Notes: a model not told the origin generated them from the letters alone. DNA of 64,000 nt from Dictyoglomus sp. NZ13-RE01 (GCA_002878375.1 NIRF01000007.1:30576-94575), one strand, 5' to 3'. Positions 55,118 through 63,739 are shown, counted from the stretch's first letter. Numbers and translations are program-made.

Positions 55118-57376
55118 ATGAAAATTATTAAAATTCTTATATTATTATTTTTTCTTTTATCAATAAGTTTTGGGGAAGAGCCCATTATAATCACAGGTGA
55201 TCGTGCTCTTCCACCTATAGAATATTTAGACTCCCAAGGAAATCCCCAAGGCTTTATAGTAGATGTGATGAGAGAGCTTAGCAAGGAGATAGGAAAACCT
55301 ATTGAGATTCGTCTTATGCCATGGAAAGAGGCTGTAAAATCCTTAGATGAAGGTAAGGTATCTGGCATTGAGTTTATGAGAATAACAAAGGAAAGGGAAA
55401 AGAAATATGATTTTGTACCTATTATGGAAAGCTTTAGCGTAATAGTAGTACCTATAGATTCCGATATAGTAAATTCTTTAGATATAAAAAATAAAAGGGT
55501 GGCAGTTTTAAACTTGGATGTTGCCCATAATTTCCTTGCTAATTTCTCCTATGTAGTTCCCAAAGATACGCAGGAAGAAGTTCTTCTTTCTGTTTTAAAA
55601 AGAGAAGTTTCTGCAGGAGTTGTAAACTACTACTTTGCTAAATGGTTTATATATAAAAAGGAATTGCAAGACCAATTGAAGATCCTTCCCGATAAACTTA
55701 TTACAAACTATTCTGGTATTGCCCTACCAAAAAATAGTCCACTACTTCCCCTTTTTCAAAAGGGAATATCTAATCTAAGAAACAGAGGAGTTTTAAATAA
55801 GTTAAGTTTGAAATGGTTTGGAATGGAACTTATCACTGGTGAGACCTTGAAAAAGGGAGAAAAAATATTAGGAACTCTTTTAACCATTCTTTTAATTGCT
55901 CTCCTTGTAATTGCCATTTTTATTGGGAATAGAATATTACTAAAAAGGATAATATTTCAAAGGACAAGGGAGCTTAAGGAAAGATACGAGGATATAGCAA
56001 GAATATATAATTTCCTCCATGAAAGCACATCTATCTCAAATCCTTCTGAATTAGAGGACTTATACACGAAAAACCTTAGGGAATTACTTCCAAACCATAA
56101 AATAAAAATATTAAGAAAGGTAAATGGAGAAATAAATTTAGAAGGTTTTAAGGGAGAAAAAATACCTTTAAGGATAGGAGAAGAGCTTTTAGGATATACC
56201 ATAATAGAGCCAGAAATTACTGATAAAAAGTATGTTATAGATATATTATCTCAGGAGTTTTGCCATCTATTATATACTCTTAAAATGAAAGAGGAGACAA
56301 AAAGAGCGGAAGAGCTTTCTAACCTTATCAATGAATTTTCCCTCTTTTACTCTACCCGTGATACAAGATTAATTTTAACTAACATATTAAGAAAGCTTCT
56401 TAATATATTGTCCGCTAACGTTGGCTCCATAATGACTTTATCTCCTGAGGATAATAAGCTATATATAACTGCAAGCATTGGGCTTTCAGAGGAAGTAGTG
56501 AAAAATGTAGTCCTTAATGTGGGAGAGGGCATTGCAGGATGGTGTGCTCTCCACAAAGAACCCCTAATCTTAGAAGATACTTCCTCAGATCCAAGGTTTA
56601 AGGCTTTTGAGCCTAAACTTCATATAAAATCTTCCATTGTTTATCCTTTAATCCATGAGGGTAAAGTTTTAGGAGTTTTAAACATAAATAGTCTGGAAGA
56701 AAAAAGAAAATTTAGCGAGAAGGACCTTGAACTTGTAGAAAAAATTGCTCCTCTTATAGCAAGCTTCTTGGAGCAGGAAAACTTGGAAAAAAGAATCTCC
56801 AGACTAAACAAGGAAGCCCTTCTTATCCTTGTTGAGGCTATTGAGGCAAGAGACCCTTATACAGGCGGACATGTAAAGGCTGTAACTGATTATTCCCTAA
56901 AAATGGGAGAGTTTTTAAAATTAGATAGGGAAGAGTTAAAAACATTAGAGATGGCAAGCTATTTGCATGATGTGGGTAAAATAAAAGTGCCAGATGATAT
57001 TTTAAAAGCTCCAAGAAAGCTTACACCTGAAGAGTGGGAGATAATGAAGATGCATCCTATATGGGGAGAGGAGTTTCTGAAAAAATTTACCACCTTTAAA
57101 GATATTGCCAAAATTGTAAGGCATCACCATGAAAGATGGGATGGGAAAGGTTACCCTGATGGACTTTCCGGAGAAAATATACCTTTTCTATCAAGAATTA
57201 TCGTGCTATCAGATAGTTTTCAGGCTATGACCTCCATAAGACCTTATAAAAAGGCACTTTCCTTAGAGGAAGCTGTAGAAGAGATTAGAAAGGAAAAGGG
57301 AAAGCAGTTTGATCCTGAGCTTGCAGAAATCTTCATTGAGGTGGTAGTTGAAGATCTAATTAAAGAAGGAGTATAG
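55118..57376 (+). CDS. Periplasmic SBP_bac_3 sensor with GAF and HD-GYP domains
   Basis: The 752-residue protein has a signal peptide (1-19), an extracytoplasmic amino-acid-binding-like domain (20-240; DRALPPIEYLDSQGNPQGFIVDV), one membrane helix (about 247-270), a coiled linker, a GAF domain (about 395-560; VGEGIAGWCALHKEPL) and HD-GYP (565-750; YLHDVGKIKVPDDI, HHHERWDGKGYPDG). HD-GYP domains hydrolyse cyclic di-GMP; the layout implies an external solute controls c-di-GMP levels. The active-site residues are all present, unlike the remnant at 5225-5416. Confidence 0.9.
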   Translation: MKIIKILILLFFLLSISFGEEPIIITGDRALPPIEYLDSQGNPQGFIVDVMRELSKEIGKPIEIRLMPWKEAVKSLDEGKVSGIEFMRITKEREKKYDFVPIMESFSVIVVPIDSDIVNSLDIKNKRVAVLNLDVAHNFLANFSYVVPKDTQEEVLLSVLKREVSAGVVNYYFAKWFIYKKELQDQLKILPDKLITNYSGIALPKNSPLLPLFQKGISNLRNRGVLNKLSLKWFGMELITGETLKKGEKILGTLLTILLIALLVIAIFIGNRILLKRIIFQRTRELKERYEDIARIYNFLHESTSISNPSELEDLYTKNLRELLPNHKIKILRKVNGEINLEGFKGEKIPLRIGEELLGYTIIEPEITDKKYVIDILSQEFCHLLYTLKMKEETKRAEELSNLINEFSLFYSTRDTRLILTNILRKLLNILSANVGSIMTLSPEDNKLYITASIGLSEEVVKNVVLNVGEGIAGWCALHKEPLILEDTSSDPRFKAFEPKLHIKSSIVYPLIHEGKVLGVLNINSLEEKRKFSEKDLELVEKIAPLIASFLEQENLEKRISRLNKEALLILVEAIEARDPYTGGHVKAVTDYSLKMGEFLKLDREELKTLEMASYLHDVGKIKVPDDILKAPRKLTPEEWEIMKMHPIWGEEFLKKFTTFKDIAKIVRHHHERWDGKGYPDGLSGENIPFLSRIIVLSDSFQAMTSIRPYKKALSLEEAVEEIRKEKGKQFDPELAEIFIEVVVEDLIKEGV

Positions 57377-57402
57377 GGCAGGATTTAACTCTTTCCTGCC
57401 CT
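57375..57402. terminator. Hairpin between HD-GYP gene and small-protein cassette
   Basis: AGGGCAGGA (57375-57383) pairs with TCCTGCCCT (57394-57402), nine perfect pairs with a 10-base loop. It begins within the HD-GYP stop codon region and precedes the convergent YvrJ-like gene. No U-tract is visible on either strand. Confidence 0.6.
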
Positions 57403-57408
57403 AACCCT

Positions 57409-57558
57409 CTAAGATTTTAGGCTTATTATAGCTTGGGATAGATCCTGAATAGCCTTTGTTAAATCCTCTAACTTATGCTCTATCCTTAAAAGTAAGATCA
57501 AAGATACTACAATTGGAAATCCCAAGTTACTTATTATCTGTATCAAATTAGTATCCAT
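57409..57558 (-). CDS. YvrJ-like small membrane protein
   Basis: A 49-residue protein (MDTNLIQIISNLGFPIVVSL onward) has a single helix with the YvrJ hallmark NLGFPIVVS, then an amphipathic helix RIEHKLEDLTKAIQDLSQAI. The start at 57558 has GGAGG upstream; a longer frame opening at 57597 is less likely. It is the last gene of the cassette, after an M15 peptidase. The topology is holin-like, but no lysis activity can be claimed. Confidence 0.75.
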   Translation of the reverse strand: MDTNLIQIISNLGFPIVVSLILLLRIEHKLEDLTKAIQDLSQAIISLKS

Positions 57559-57562
57559 ATTA

Positions 57563-57898
57563 TCAAACCTCCATATGAATATATCTCTTCCCCTCATCTA
57601 TCTTACAATATCTAAAACCTAAACTTTTTACTATCTCATAAACCTCCTTTAGATTTTTTGCAGTAATATCGCAGGCTCTTCCCATTGTATGCCTTGAATT
57701 TTTCACTCCTCCAACCTCCATGTTATGCTTCTCGCATCTATACCCACTGGTTATAACAAAACCTCCCTTTGTCTTCTCCCACAAAATCTCCATTTTTTCC
57801 AAAAGATCTGGATGTATCTTTACTTGTTCACAACATCTACATTGGAAATCCATCAAAAGAAAATGAGGAGATATTTTTAATTCATTTACTCTACGCAT
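57563..57898 (-). CDS. Peptidase M15-type protein (endolysin-like)
   Basis: The 111-residue domain has the M15A/DUF882 pattern: FVITSGYRCEKHNMEVGG, SRHTMGRACDI (His and Asp ligands) and a C-terminal IHMEV His. CCRCCEQ-like cysteines near residue 20 (CRCC) are unusual. It would cleave peptidoglycan cross-links if exported, yet no signal peptide is seen, as with phage endolysins that need a holin. The YvrJ-like gene follows closely. Confidence 0.82.
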   Translation of the reverse strand: MRRVNELKISPHFLLMDFQCRCCEQVKIHPDLLEKMEILWEKTKGGFVITSGYRCEKHNMEVGGVKNSRHTMGRACDITAKNLKEVYEIVKSLGFRYCKIDEGKRYIHMEV

Positions 57899-58121
57899 CT
57901 TTTATCTCCTTATCCCCTAAAGCTAAAATTACCTTTGAAATTAATAAGGGAAGAAATTCCTTTTCAAAAAATGTGGGCAAACATTCAGGACATACTGGAG
58001 TATCATCTATAAAAAACATAAAGTTCTTTTTCTTATTACAAATTTTGCAGGTATAATTGGGAAAAGTTTGATAGAGAAAACTAAATTTAAAAGTTAATTT
58101 TTTTACCAAGCTCTCAAACAT
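57891..58121 (-). CDS. Small zinc-ribbon-like protein of unknown function
   Basis: The 76-residue protein (start at 58121 with GGGGGAGG upstream) has a YTCKICNKK...VCPECLP pattern, two C-x2-C pairs about 20 residues apart, a zinc-ribbon signature. A charged C-terminal end follows. No family is recognised. It overlaps the M15 gene by 8 bases and belongs to the DUF1659-DUF2922 cassette. Confidence 0.65.
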   Translation of the reverse strand: MFESLVKKLTFKFSFLYQTFPNYTCKICNKKKNFMFFIDDTPVCPECLPTFFEKEFLPLLISKVILALGDKEIKDA

Positions 58122-58143
58122 AGAAACCTCCCCCTTTATAATA

Positions 58144-58163
58144 GGCAGGGGAATTCCCCTGCC
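58144..58163. other. 20-bp perfect palindrome in the small-protein cassette
   Basis: GGCAGGGG and CCCCTGCC flank an AATT centre, giving a perfect 20-bp palindrome between the DUF2922 gene and the zinc-ribbon gene. A weak T-rich stretch follows on the minus strand. It may be an RNA hairpin that limits read-through or stabilises the upstream message. Confidence 0.6.
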
Positions 58164-58168
58164 CAAAA

Positions 58169-58399
58169 TTAATCGTAATAATCACTAATATTTGTCTCAA
58201 TAACCCTTGCATCTACCTTTGCTACTAAATCTCCTGTCCTCCCCTGGAATATATTCTGGGCTATGATTAGGTCCATAGCTTGTAAAAGCTCCTCCTCTGT
58301 AACATCATCCTTTGGATCTGGAATTCTTATAGTAAAATTGCTTCCTCCACTATCCCTAAAAACAAGCCTTATATATTTTCTTGAAGAGAAATTTGCCAT
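58169..58399 (-). CDS. DUF2922 protein
   Basis: The 76-residue protein contains the DUF2922 pattern IRLVFRDSGGSNFTIRIPDPKDDVTEEEL...MDLIIAQNIF. It is a small soluble beta-alpha protein of unknown role. In Firmicutes it is nearly always next to DUF1659, as here (22 bases away). Confidence 0.85.
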   Translation of the reverse strand: MANFSSRKYIRLVFRDSGGSNFTIRIPDPKDDVTEEELLQAMDLIIAQNIFQGRTGDLVAKVDARVIETNISDYYD

Positions 58400-58421
58400 T
58401 CTCTCACCTCCCTTTCACTCA

Positions 58422-58643
58422 TTACATTTCAACTAACTCCTCATCATTGGTTCTTACCACCTTTACTAAGGGGTATTTTTGCAAACTTGCCAACTTTTCT
58501 GCTACTGCGTAAACAGAGCTGTCACTGGCATCCGCCTTAACATTATTAAAGCTTCTACTTCTTATTACTGGATTTCCTTGTTGAAATCCCACCTGAACCC
58601 TTAAAATCAAACGAGAATTGTAAGGAATAGAATTTACTGCCAT
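58422..58643 (-). CDS. DUF1659 protein
   Basis: The 73-residue protein (MAVNSIPYNSRLILRVQVGF...SFNNVKADASDSSVYAVAEKLASLQKYPL) matches DUF1659. It is the first gene of the cassette, with a perfect AAAGGAGGTGA ribosome site. Function unknown. Confidence 0.87.
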   Translation of the reverse strand: MAVNSIPYNSRLILRVQVGFQQGNPVIRSRSFNNVKADASDSSVYAVAEKLASLQKYPLVKVVRTNDEELVEM

Positions 58644-58770
58644 CTATCTCACCTCCTTTCTATTAAAAAAATAGAGGAGTGGGTGACAGAATAATCCAAA
58701 AGAGTAAAGAAAAATACTAAATTTTATGGTAAAATATTCATAGAAAATATACTAAAAAGGGAGGAATTGT

Positions 58771-58980
58771 ATGGGCATTTACAATTATAAGGTAAAGTAT
58801 AGAGGAAAGATCTACGAGATAAAGGTAGAAAAAGATAAGCTCATGATAGAGGAAATTCTAAAAAATCTTGGGCTATCAAGGGAGTATGCCTTTGTGGTAA
58901 AAAATGGAGAGATTGAGATGGATGGGTATATTTATCCGTCTGATGAAATTGAGGTTATAAATGCGGTCTCAGGAGGATAA
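58771..58980 (+). CDS. Ubiquitin-like sulfur carrier (TtuB/ThiS-like)
   Basis: The 69-residue beta-grasp protein ends AVSGG, the C-terminal diglycine that becomes a thiocarboxylate in ThiS, MoaD and TtuB. It is three bases upstream of a TtuA-like thiouridine synthetase, so TtuB is the best guess. TtuB donates sulfur for 2-thioribothymidine-54 in tRNA of thermophiles. GGAGG precedes the ATG. Confidence 0.85.
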   Translation: MGIYNYKVKYRGKIYEIKVEKDKLMIEEILKNLGLSREYAFVVKNGEIEMDGYIYPSDEIEVINAVSGG

Positions 58981-58983
58981 ATA

Positions 58984-59967
58984 ATGAAATGTACTATCTG
59001 TAAAAGTAAGGGGATGGATAATAAAGCTATTATCGACCTACCAGCCCATAATATTAGGCTTTGCAAAGAGCATTATATAGAGTGGTTTGAAAGAAGAGTA
59101 GAAAGAACCATAAAAGAGTTTAGGATGTTTACAAAAAGGGATAGAATTCTTGTCGCAGTATCTGGAGGAAAGGATAGTTTAGGGCTTTGGTATGCCTTAA
59201 ATAAGCTTGGCTATGATGCAGATGGCTTGCATATCGACTTGGGCATATATGATTACTCTGAAAAAAGTAGAAAGATTACCGAGGATTTTGCCCAAAAGAT
59301 TGGAAGAAGATTATACATTATCGATCTAAAAAGGGAGATGGGAGGAATACCAGAGATTAAAGAGAAGATAAAGAATAAGCCTGCATGCTCCATATGTGGC
59401 ACTATAAAAAGATATTACATGAACAAGGTAGCAAGAGAAGAAGGCTATAATGTACTTGCTACAGGGCACAATTTAGATGACGAATCCGCAGTACTTCTTA
59501 ATAACATATTGAATTGGCATTTAGAGTACTTGGGAAGACAATATCCAGTTCTTGAGGAGGAAGAGGGCTTCGCAAAGAAAGTAAAACCATATTTTAGAAT
59601 ATCAGAAAAGGAGAGTGCCATATATACCTTTTTAAATGGGATAAAATACATAGAGGAAGAGTGCCCATTAAGTATTGGAGCCAATTCCTTAAAGTATAAA
59701 GAAATATTGGGAAATATAGAGGAAAAATTCCCTGGAACAAAGCTTAGATTCCTAAATGGATACATGGAAAAGATCCATCCCTTATTTGAAAAAAGGGAGG
59801 AAAAAGAAGTAAAATCTATGGGGAGATGTAAGATCTGTGGAGAGCCATCCTCTTTAGATATATGTGCGGTTTGTAATATAAAATTAAAGATGGGGAAGGG
59901 AGGGGATTATTCCCCTCCCCAAATACTAATCTTTAGTCAGAAAAGATATCCTTATCGTAAACCTTAA
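58984..59967 (+). CDS. ttuA: tRNA 2-thiolation protein TtuA-like PP-loop ATPase
   Basis: The 327-residue protein has an N-terminal zinc site (CTICKSKG), a PP-loop SGGKDSLGLWYAL, catalytic cysteines PACSICGTIK and EECPLSIGA, and a C-terminal zinc site (CKICGEPSS..CAVC). This is the TtuA/Ncs6 pattern, including an Fe-S-binding Cys triad. With the neighbouring TtuB-like carrier it thiolates T54, a heat-stability modification. The last 20 residues are encoded by a hairpin and overlap the convergent lipoprotein gene. Confidence 0.9.
   Translation: MKCTICKSKGMDNKAIIDLPAHNIRLCKEHYIEWFERRVERTIKEFRMFTKRDRILVAVSGGKDSLGLWYALNKLGYDADGLHIDLGIYDYSEKSRKITEDFAQKIGRRLYIIDLKREMGGIPEIKEKIKNKPACSICGTIKRYYMNKVAREEGYNVLATGHNLDDESAVLLNNILNWHLEYLGRQYPVLEEEEGFAKKVKPYFRISEKESAIYTFLNGIKYIEEECPLSIGANSLKYKEILGNIEEKFPGTKLRFLNGYMEKIHPLFEKREEKEVKSMGRCKICGEPSSLDICAVCNIKLKMGKGGDYSPPQILIFSQKRYPYRKP
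59898..59919. terminator. Hairpin within the 3' end of the ttuA-like gene
   Basis: GGGAGGGG (59898-59905) pairs with CCCCTCCC (59912-59919) around a six-base loop. It lies inside the TtuA-like reading frame and just before the convergent lipoprotein stop. There is no U-tract, so it resembles the other convergent hairpins in the window. Confidence 0.6.
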
Positions 59968-60980
59968 GCTCATCGTAGGTACCTCTTAGGGATCGAGCTT
60001 CATAGGGCCAATAATTTTGAAAGGGATTGTGACCAATGAAAAATTGATAAGTATTATTTAGATCCGCATTATAATCTGCCTCTGCCTTCAATACTCCATC
60101 TATATAGATTCTTAGTTTACCTTGGGTTTTGTTCCAAGTAATAGCTATATCGTAAAATTTATCACTCTCAAAAACAAAGTTATTAGTGTCTGAATAATCA
60201 GGGTTAGAATTAGCAGTAGACCAATCAGAGCTATTCCAAGTGCCATAAGCCATATTAGTAATATTTCCTCCTCTAAAAAGTAGAGAGAACCCAAAAGCTC
60301 CAGTATATGCGTAAAGCCATCCTACTGTATCTATTAAAAATCCTTGATGGGGATAACCTAAATTCGGATCATTGTAAACAGTATACATATCAGCATCTGG
60401 CTTGAAATAAAATCTTATGGTTCCCTCAGTAGGATTTATACATTGAGAGCTATACCCTACATAGCTATTTAACTCATCAAGATGCACAGCTTTTCCCTCT
60501 ATTCCATCCACAAAAGAAATATTTCTTGTTCCATTTACAGTTTCACTATAGAAAGAACTAAAGAGGGTAGAGGTTGTATTAACAGAATCTTCAAACTTAT
60601 CTATGAATACAGGTGCAAAGGGAACCTTAACTACTGTTACCACCTTGCTTGTTCCAACATTTCCTGCATTATCGTATGCCTTTGCATATATGGTATGCTC
60701 TGAATTATCATCATAACCTGATACATCCCAATCGTACTTATAGGGAGAAGAAGTAAACTCTTTTACCTTTACATCATCAATAAAAAGCTCCACCTTTTTT
60801 GATACCAATATTATCCATTACCTGAATCTCAATAGTGACTACACCTGAAACCTCCGATGAATCTTGTGGCGATAAAATACTCACCTGCGGTTTTACTGTA
60901 TCCTTTTGGGTACATCCAGAGATTGCAAAAACAAAAAGGAAAAATAAGAGGAAAAGGGAAACCTTCTTCACAATAAACAT
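59933..60980 (-). pseudogene. LamG-domain lipoprotein with a frameshift
   Basis: The first frame (60980-60777) starts with a lipoprotein signal (LLFFLFVFAISGC) and an Ig-like Big domain. An A6 run near 60798 has one A too many; removing it joins ILSPQDSSEVSG...DNIG to KKVELFIDDVKVKEF in the second frame (60808-59933). The rest carries a concanavalin-like LamG domain (about residues 150-340 of the joined protein). A surface-anchored glycan-binding protein of about 347 residues is expected. A CRP-type site sits upstream. Confidence 0.75.
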
Positions 60981-61076
60981 CTCCTTTCGTGGAACAATAT
61001 TTAGCGGAAGATGTTTTTTCTCTCAAAAAACCCCTTCTGCTATACCTACATTATAACAGATGAAAATAAAAATAAA

Positions 61077-61092
61077 TGTGATTTACGTCACA
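61077..61092. promoter_or_regulatory. CRP/FNR-type binding site upstream of the LamG lipoprotein
   Basis: TGTGA-TTTACG-TCACA is a perfect TGTGA-N6-TCACA site. On the minus strand a TATAAT box lies at plus 61050-61055, placing the start near 61043 and the site centre at -41.5, the class II activator position. The regulator is not in the window. Confidence 0.65.
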
Positions 61093-61095
61093 GAT

Positions 61096-62952
61096 CTATC
61101 TCCTCTTAATCCAAACCTGCATGGGACCTTGTTCTCTATTTGCCCAAGCATAATAAGGGATAGCTTTAAATTCCACATCAGACATCTTTGAACTTACTTC
61201 CTTAACTGGTAAATATAAATTTTTCTTCCATATATTTCTATCCACCAATTTCCCTTTTCCTCTTACTACAACAACGCCACCTAATATGGGCTCAAAATTC
61301 GAGGTTAAAATAGTATCTGTAGGAATTTCTAAATCACAAATATTAAATGAGTTATCCACCTGTTCCAAACAATAGACTATTGGTCCTCTTTTTATAGCAA
61401 TTCTTCCTGTATTATCTAAAACTTTTGGATGGGACTCTATTAGTTGTATCTCCATGGAAAGATCAAGCTTTAAAACATCTTTCTTTTTCCATTCCCTCTC
61501 TATCTTCACATATCCATTCAATTTTGTGGGGAAGATCTGTGTGTCATTTACATATATGGAATACTTTTTACACCAATTAGGTATTCTTAAGTAAAGACTA
61601 TATTCTCCGTCAGTATTTATGTTAAATTCCACTAAACCGTCCCAGGGATACTGGGTATTAACCTCAAACTCTATTATTTTTCCATTCCATGATATTTTTG
61701 CCAAATTTGATGTATAAAGATGCACCCAGATACCATCAAAGGATTTTGAATATATGTACCCTGGCAAACTTGCAATTAGTCTTGCTATATTTGGTGGGCA
61801 ACAGGCACAAGCAAACCATTTCTGTCTTCTATGCTTACCATTATTACTTAGAGGATTAACATAAAAATAATATTCTCCATCTAAGGAGATGCCAGAAAGT
61901 AATCCATTGTACAAAACAAGCTCCATCATATCTGCAAATCTTCCTTCAGGAGATACATGAAGCATTCTATAGTTCCACATCATATTAGCAATACTGGCAC
62001 AAGTTTCTGCATAGGCAGTCTCATTAGGAAGTTCATACTCCTCTCCAAAGGCTTCTCCTTCATGTCTTGCTCTTGCACCTCCTGTAATATACATCTTTCT
62101 TTCTGTAAAGTTATGCCATAGCCTTTCCAAGGCATTAAGAATCTCCTGGTCTCCAATTTCCAAATACAAATCTGTAGCTCCACAATTTAAATAAAGAGAT
62201 CTTACTGCATGCCCAACTATTTCATCCAGCTCTCTAAAGGGCTTATGGTCTATATGATATAAATCTCCGCCTACTAAACCTTTGCCTCTCTCATCAATAA
62301 AAAATTTGGCTAAATTAAGATATTTATAATTCTTTGTTTCCCTAAATAGCTCCACTAAAGCCATTTCAATCTCAGGATGTCCACTGGTTCCTTCCCTTTT
62401 ACCAGGACCAAAAACAGAATCAATATGATCTGCAAATCTAATAGCAATATCCAAAAGACTTCTTTCCCCTGTAGCCCTATAGTAGGCTATTCCTGCTTGT
62501 ATAAGGTGCCCTGCACAATAAAGCTCATGCATATCTTTTAGATTTGTCCATCTATCCTTCTTCTTTTCAAAGGTAAAGAATGTATCAAGATATCCATCCT
62601 CATCTTGAGCAAGACGAATCTCCTCAATTACCTCGTCCACTAACCTTTCCAAATTTTCATCTCTCTCCGTCATCAAGGAGAAAGAAACTGCCTCAATCCA
62701 TTTATACACATCCGTATCATTAAAGAAAAATCCAAAATAATCTCCCTGTATCTTTCCACTTGCTCTTCTAAAATTATTTATTCTTTGAGTTTGTTCTAAA
62801 AGCTCATATTGGGTAGGAATAGTAACTTCTTTAACTACCCTTAGTCTATCTGCTAAAAGCCCATTTGTAAGTTTTACCGAGGATACAGAAACAGGGTGAA
62901 GTTTTGAATAGGCACTATTAGAGGTATCAATAATATATTTTCTTTCTTCCAT
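61096..62952 (-). CDS. GH127 beta-L-arabinofuranosidase-like glycoside hydrolase
   Basis: The 618-residue protein matches the GH127 (former DUF1680) family: an alpha/alpha barrel with ETCASIANMMWN (catalytic-region Glu and Cys) and CACCPPNIARL (Cys pair), the zinc-Cys active site described for HypBA1. No signal peptide is seen, so it is cytoplasmic and acts on imported arabino-oligosaccharides or related sugars. A FadR-type operator sits at its promoter and a GntR/FadR gene is just upstream. Confidence 0.9.
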   Translation of the reverse strand: MEERKYIIDTSNSAYSKLHPVSVSSVKLTNGLLADRLRVVKEVTIPTQYELLEQTQRINNFRRASGKIQGDYFGFFFNDTDVYKWIEAVSFSLMTERDENLERLVDEVIEEIRLAQDEDGYLDTFFTFEKKKDRWTNLKDMHELYCAGHLIQAGIAYYRATGERSLLDIAIRFADHIDSVFGPGKREGTSGHPEIEMALVELFRETKNYKYLNLAKFFIDERGKGLVGGDLYHIDHKPFRELDEIVGHAVRSLYLNCGATDLYLEIGDQEILNALERLWHNFTERKMYITGGARARHEGEAFGEEYELPNETAYAETCASIANMMWNYRMLHVSPEGRFADMMELVLYNGLLSGISLDGEYYFYVNPLSNNGKHRRQKWFACACCPPNIARLIASLPGYIYSKSFDGIWVHLYTSNLAKISWNGKIIEFEVNTQYPWDGLVEFNINTDGEYSLYLRIPNWCKKYSIYVNDTQIFPTKLNGYVKIEREWKKKDVLKLDLSMEIQLIESHPKVLDNTGRIAIKRGPIVYCLEQVDNSFNICDLEIPTDTILTSNFEPILGGVVVVRGKGKLVDRNIWKKNLYLPVKEVSSKMSDVEFKAIPYYAWANREQGPMQVWIKRR

Positions 62953-62990
62953 AATTCACCAACCTCCAAAATTGATAAAATGATTAAATG

Positions 62991-63008
62991 GTCTTACCAT
63001 ATTATAAT
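62991..63008 (-). promoter_or_regulatory. FadR-type operator and -10 box of the GH127 gene
   Basis: TGGTCTTACCA (62991-63001) fits the GntR/FadR consensus TNGTNNNACNA and is an inverted repeat TGGT/ACCA. A TATAAT box (plus 63003-63008, minus strand) precedes it, with TTTAAA 17 bases upstream, so the operator covers +1. The neighbouring GntR/FadR protein is the likely repressor. Confidence 0.65.
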
Positions 63009-63020
63009 ATAAACAAAAAT

Positions 63021-63707
63021 TTATTTAAATAGCTTCTCTATTTCATCCTCCCACATTTTATAAAACCTATCAATCAGCATATGGATCTTTTGAATATTTC
63101 TTGTTTTTATTCCCTCAAATATTTCTCTATGATATGAGTAAGTTTTTTCTGCAAAAACTGGATTTTCCCGTGGGTCTTGCCAGGATAAAAAGATGTCCTT
63201 TAAACCTTCCAAAAAATCATAGAGAAATTTATTTTTTGAAGCTCTATATATGGCACTATAGAAGTTCCAAAGCTCTTCCAAGCTCTCCTCGCTTCTCCTT
63301 TGAGTTTCCTCAAGAATATTTAATAACTTCTCAATACTTTTAATCTCCTCATCATCTATATTTTTTATAACTTCCTCAAAAGCAAGCTTTTCCAATGCTT
63401 TTCTTACTTTTATTACGTCAAGAAGTCTTTCCTTCTCCTTTGTATCTACATGAAGGACTATATAAAACATTTCAGGAGTAAAGGGATTTTTAATGTATAT
63501 ACCACTTCCTGGCTTTACCTCTACAAGATTTAAACTTTCCATAATTCTTATGGCTTCTCTTAAAAGAGGTCTGCTAACCCTTAAAGCACGTGCAAGATCC
63601 CTTTCTGAAGGTAGCCTATCCCCCACCTTCATATTCTGAGATACAGCATACTCCATAATAGCTTTTACAATACTATCCGTCAATTTTGTTCTAACAATTG
63701 GCTTCAC
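63021..63707 (-). CDS. GntR/FadR-family transcriptional regulator (FCD domain)
   Basis: The protein has an N-terminal winged helix (about 5-75; VGDRLPSERDLARALRVSRPLLREAIRIMESL, then GSGIYI) and an all-helical FCD effector domain. In FCD proteins a metal bound by His/Asp holds a small acid; here the first ligand position of FHxAI reads FYSAI, so the metal site may be altered. I place the start at GTG 63707 with AGAGGTG upstream; a TTG at 63740 opens a longer frame. It probably controls the GH127 gene. Confidence 0.85.
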   Translation of the reverse strand: MKPIVRTKLTDSIVKAIMEYAVSQNMKVGDRLPSERDLARALRVSRPLLREAIRIMESLNLVEVKPGSGIYIKNPFTPEMFYIVLHVDTKEKERLLDVIKVRKALEKLAFEEVIKNIDDEEIKSIEKLLNILEETQRRSEESLEELWNFYSAIYRASKNKFLYDFLEGLKDIFLSWQDPRENPVFAEKTYSYHREIFEGIKTRNIQKIHMLIDRFYKMWEDEIEKLFK

Positions 63708-63728
63708 TCTAAAACACCTCTCATAAAC

Positions 63729-63739
63729 TGGACTAACCA
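63729..63739. promoter_or_regulatory. Imperfect FadR-type repeat near the regulator's own start
   Basis: TGGACTAACCA is an imperfect inverted repeat resembling TGGTCTTACCA at 62991-63001, located just upstream of the chosen start. Autoregulation is possible. Confidence 0.35.
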
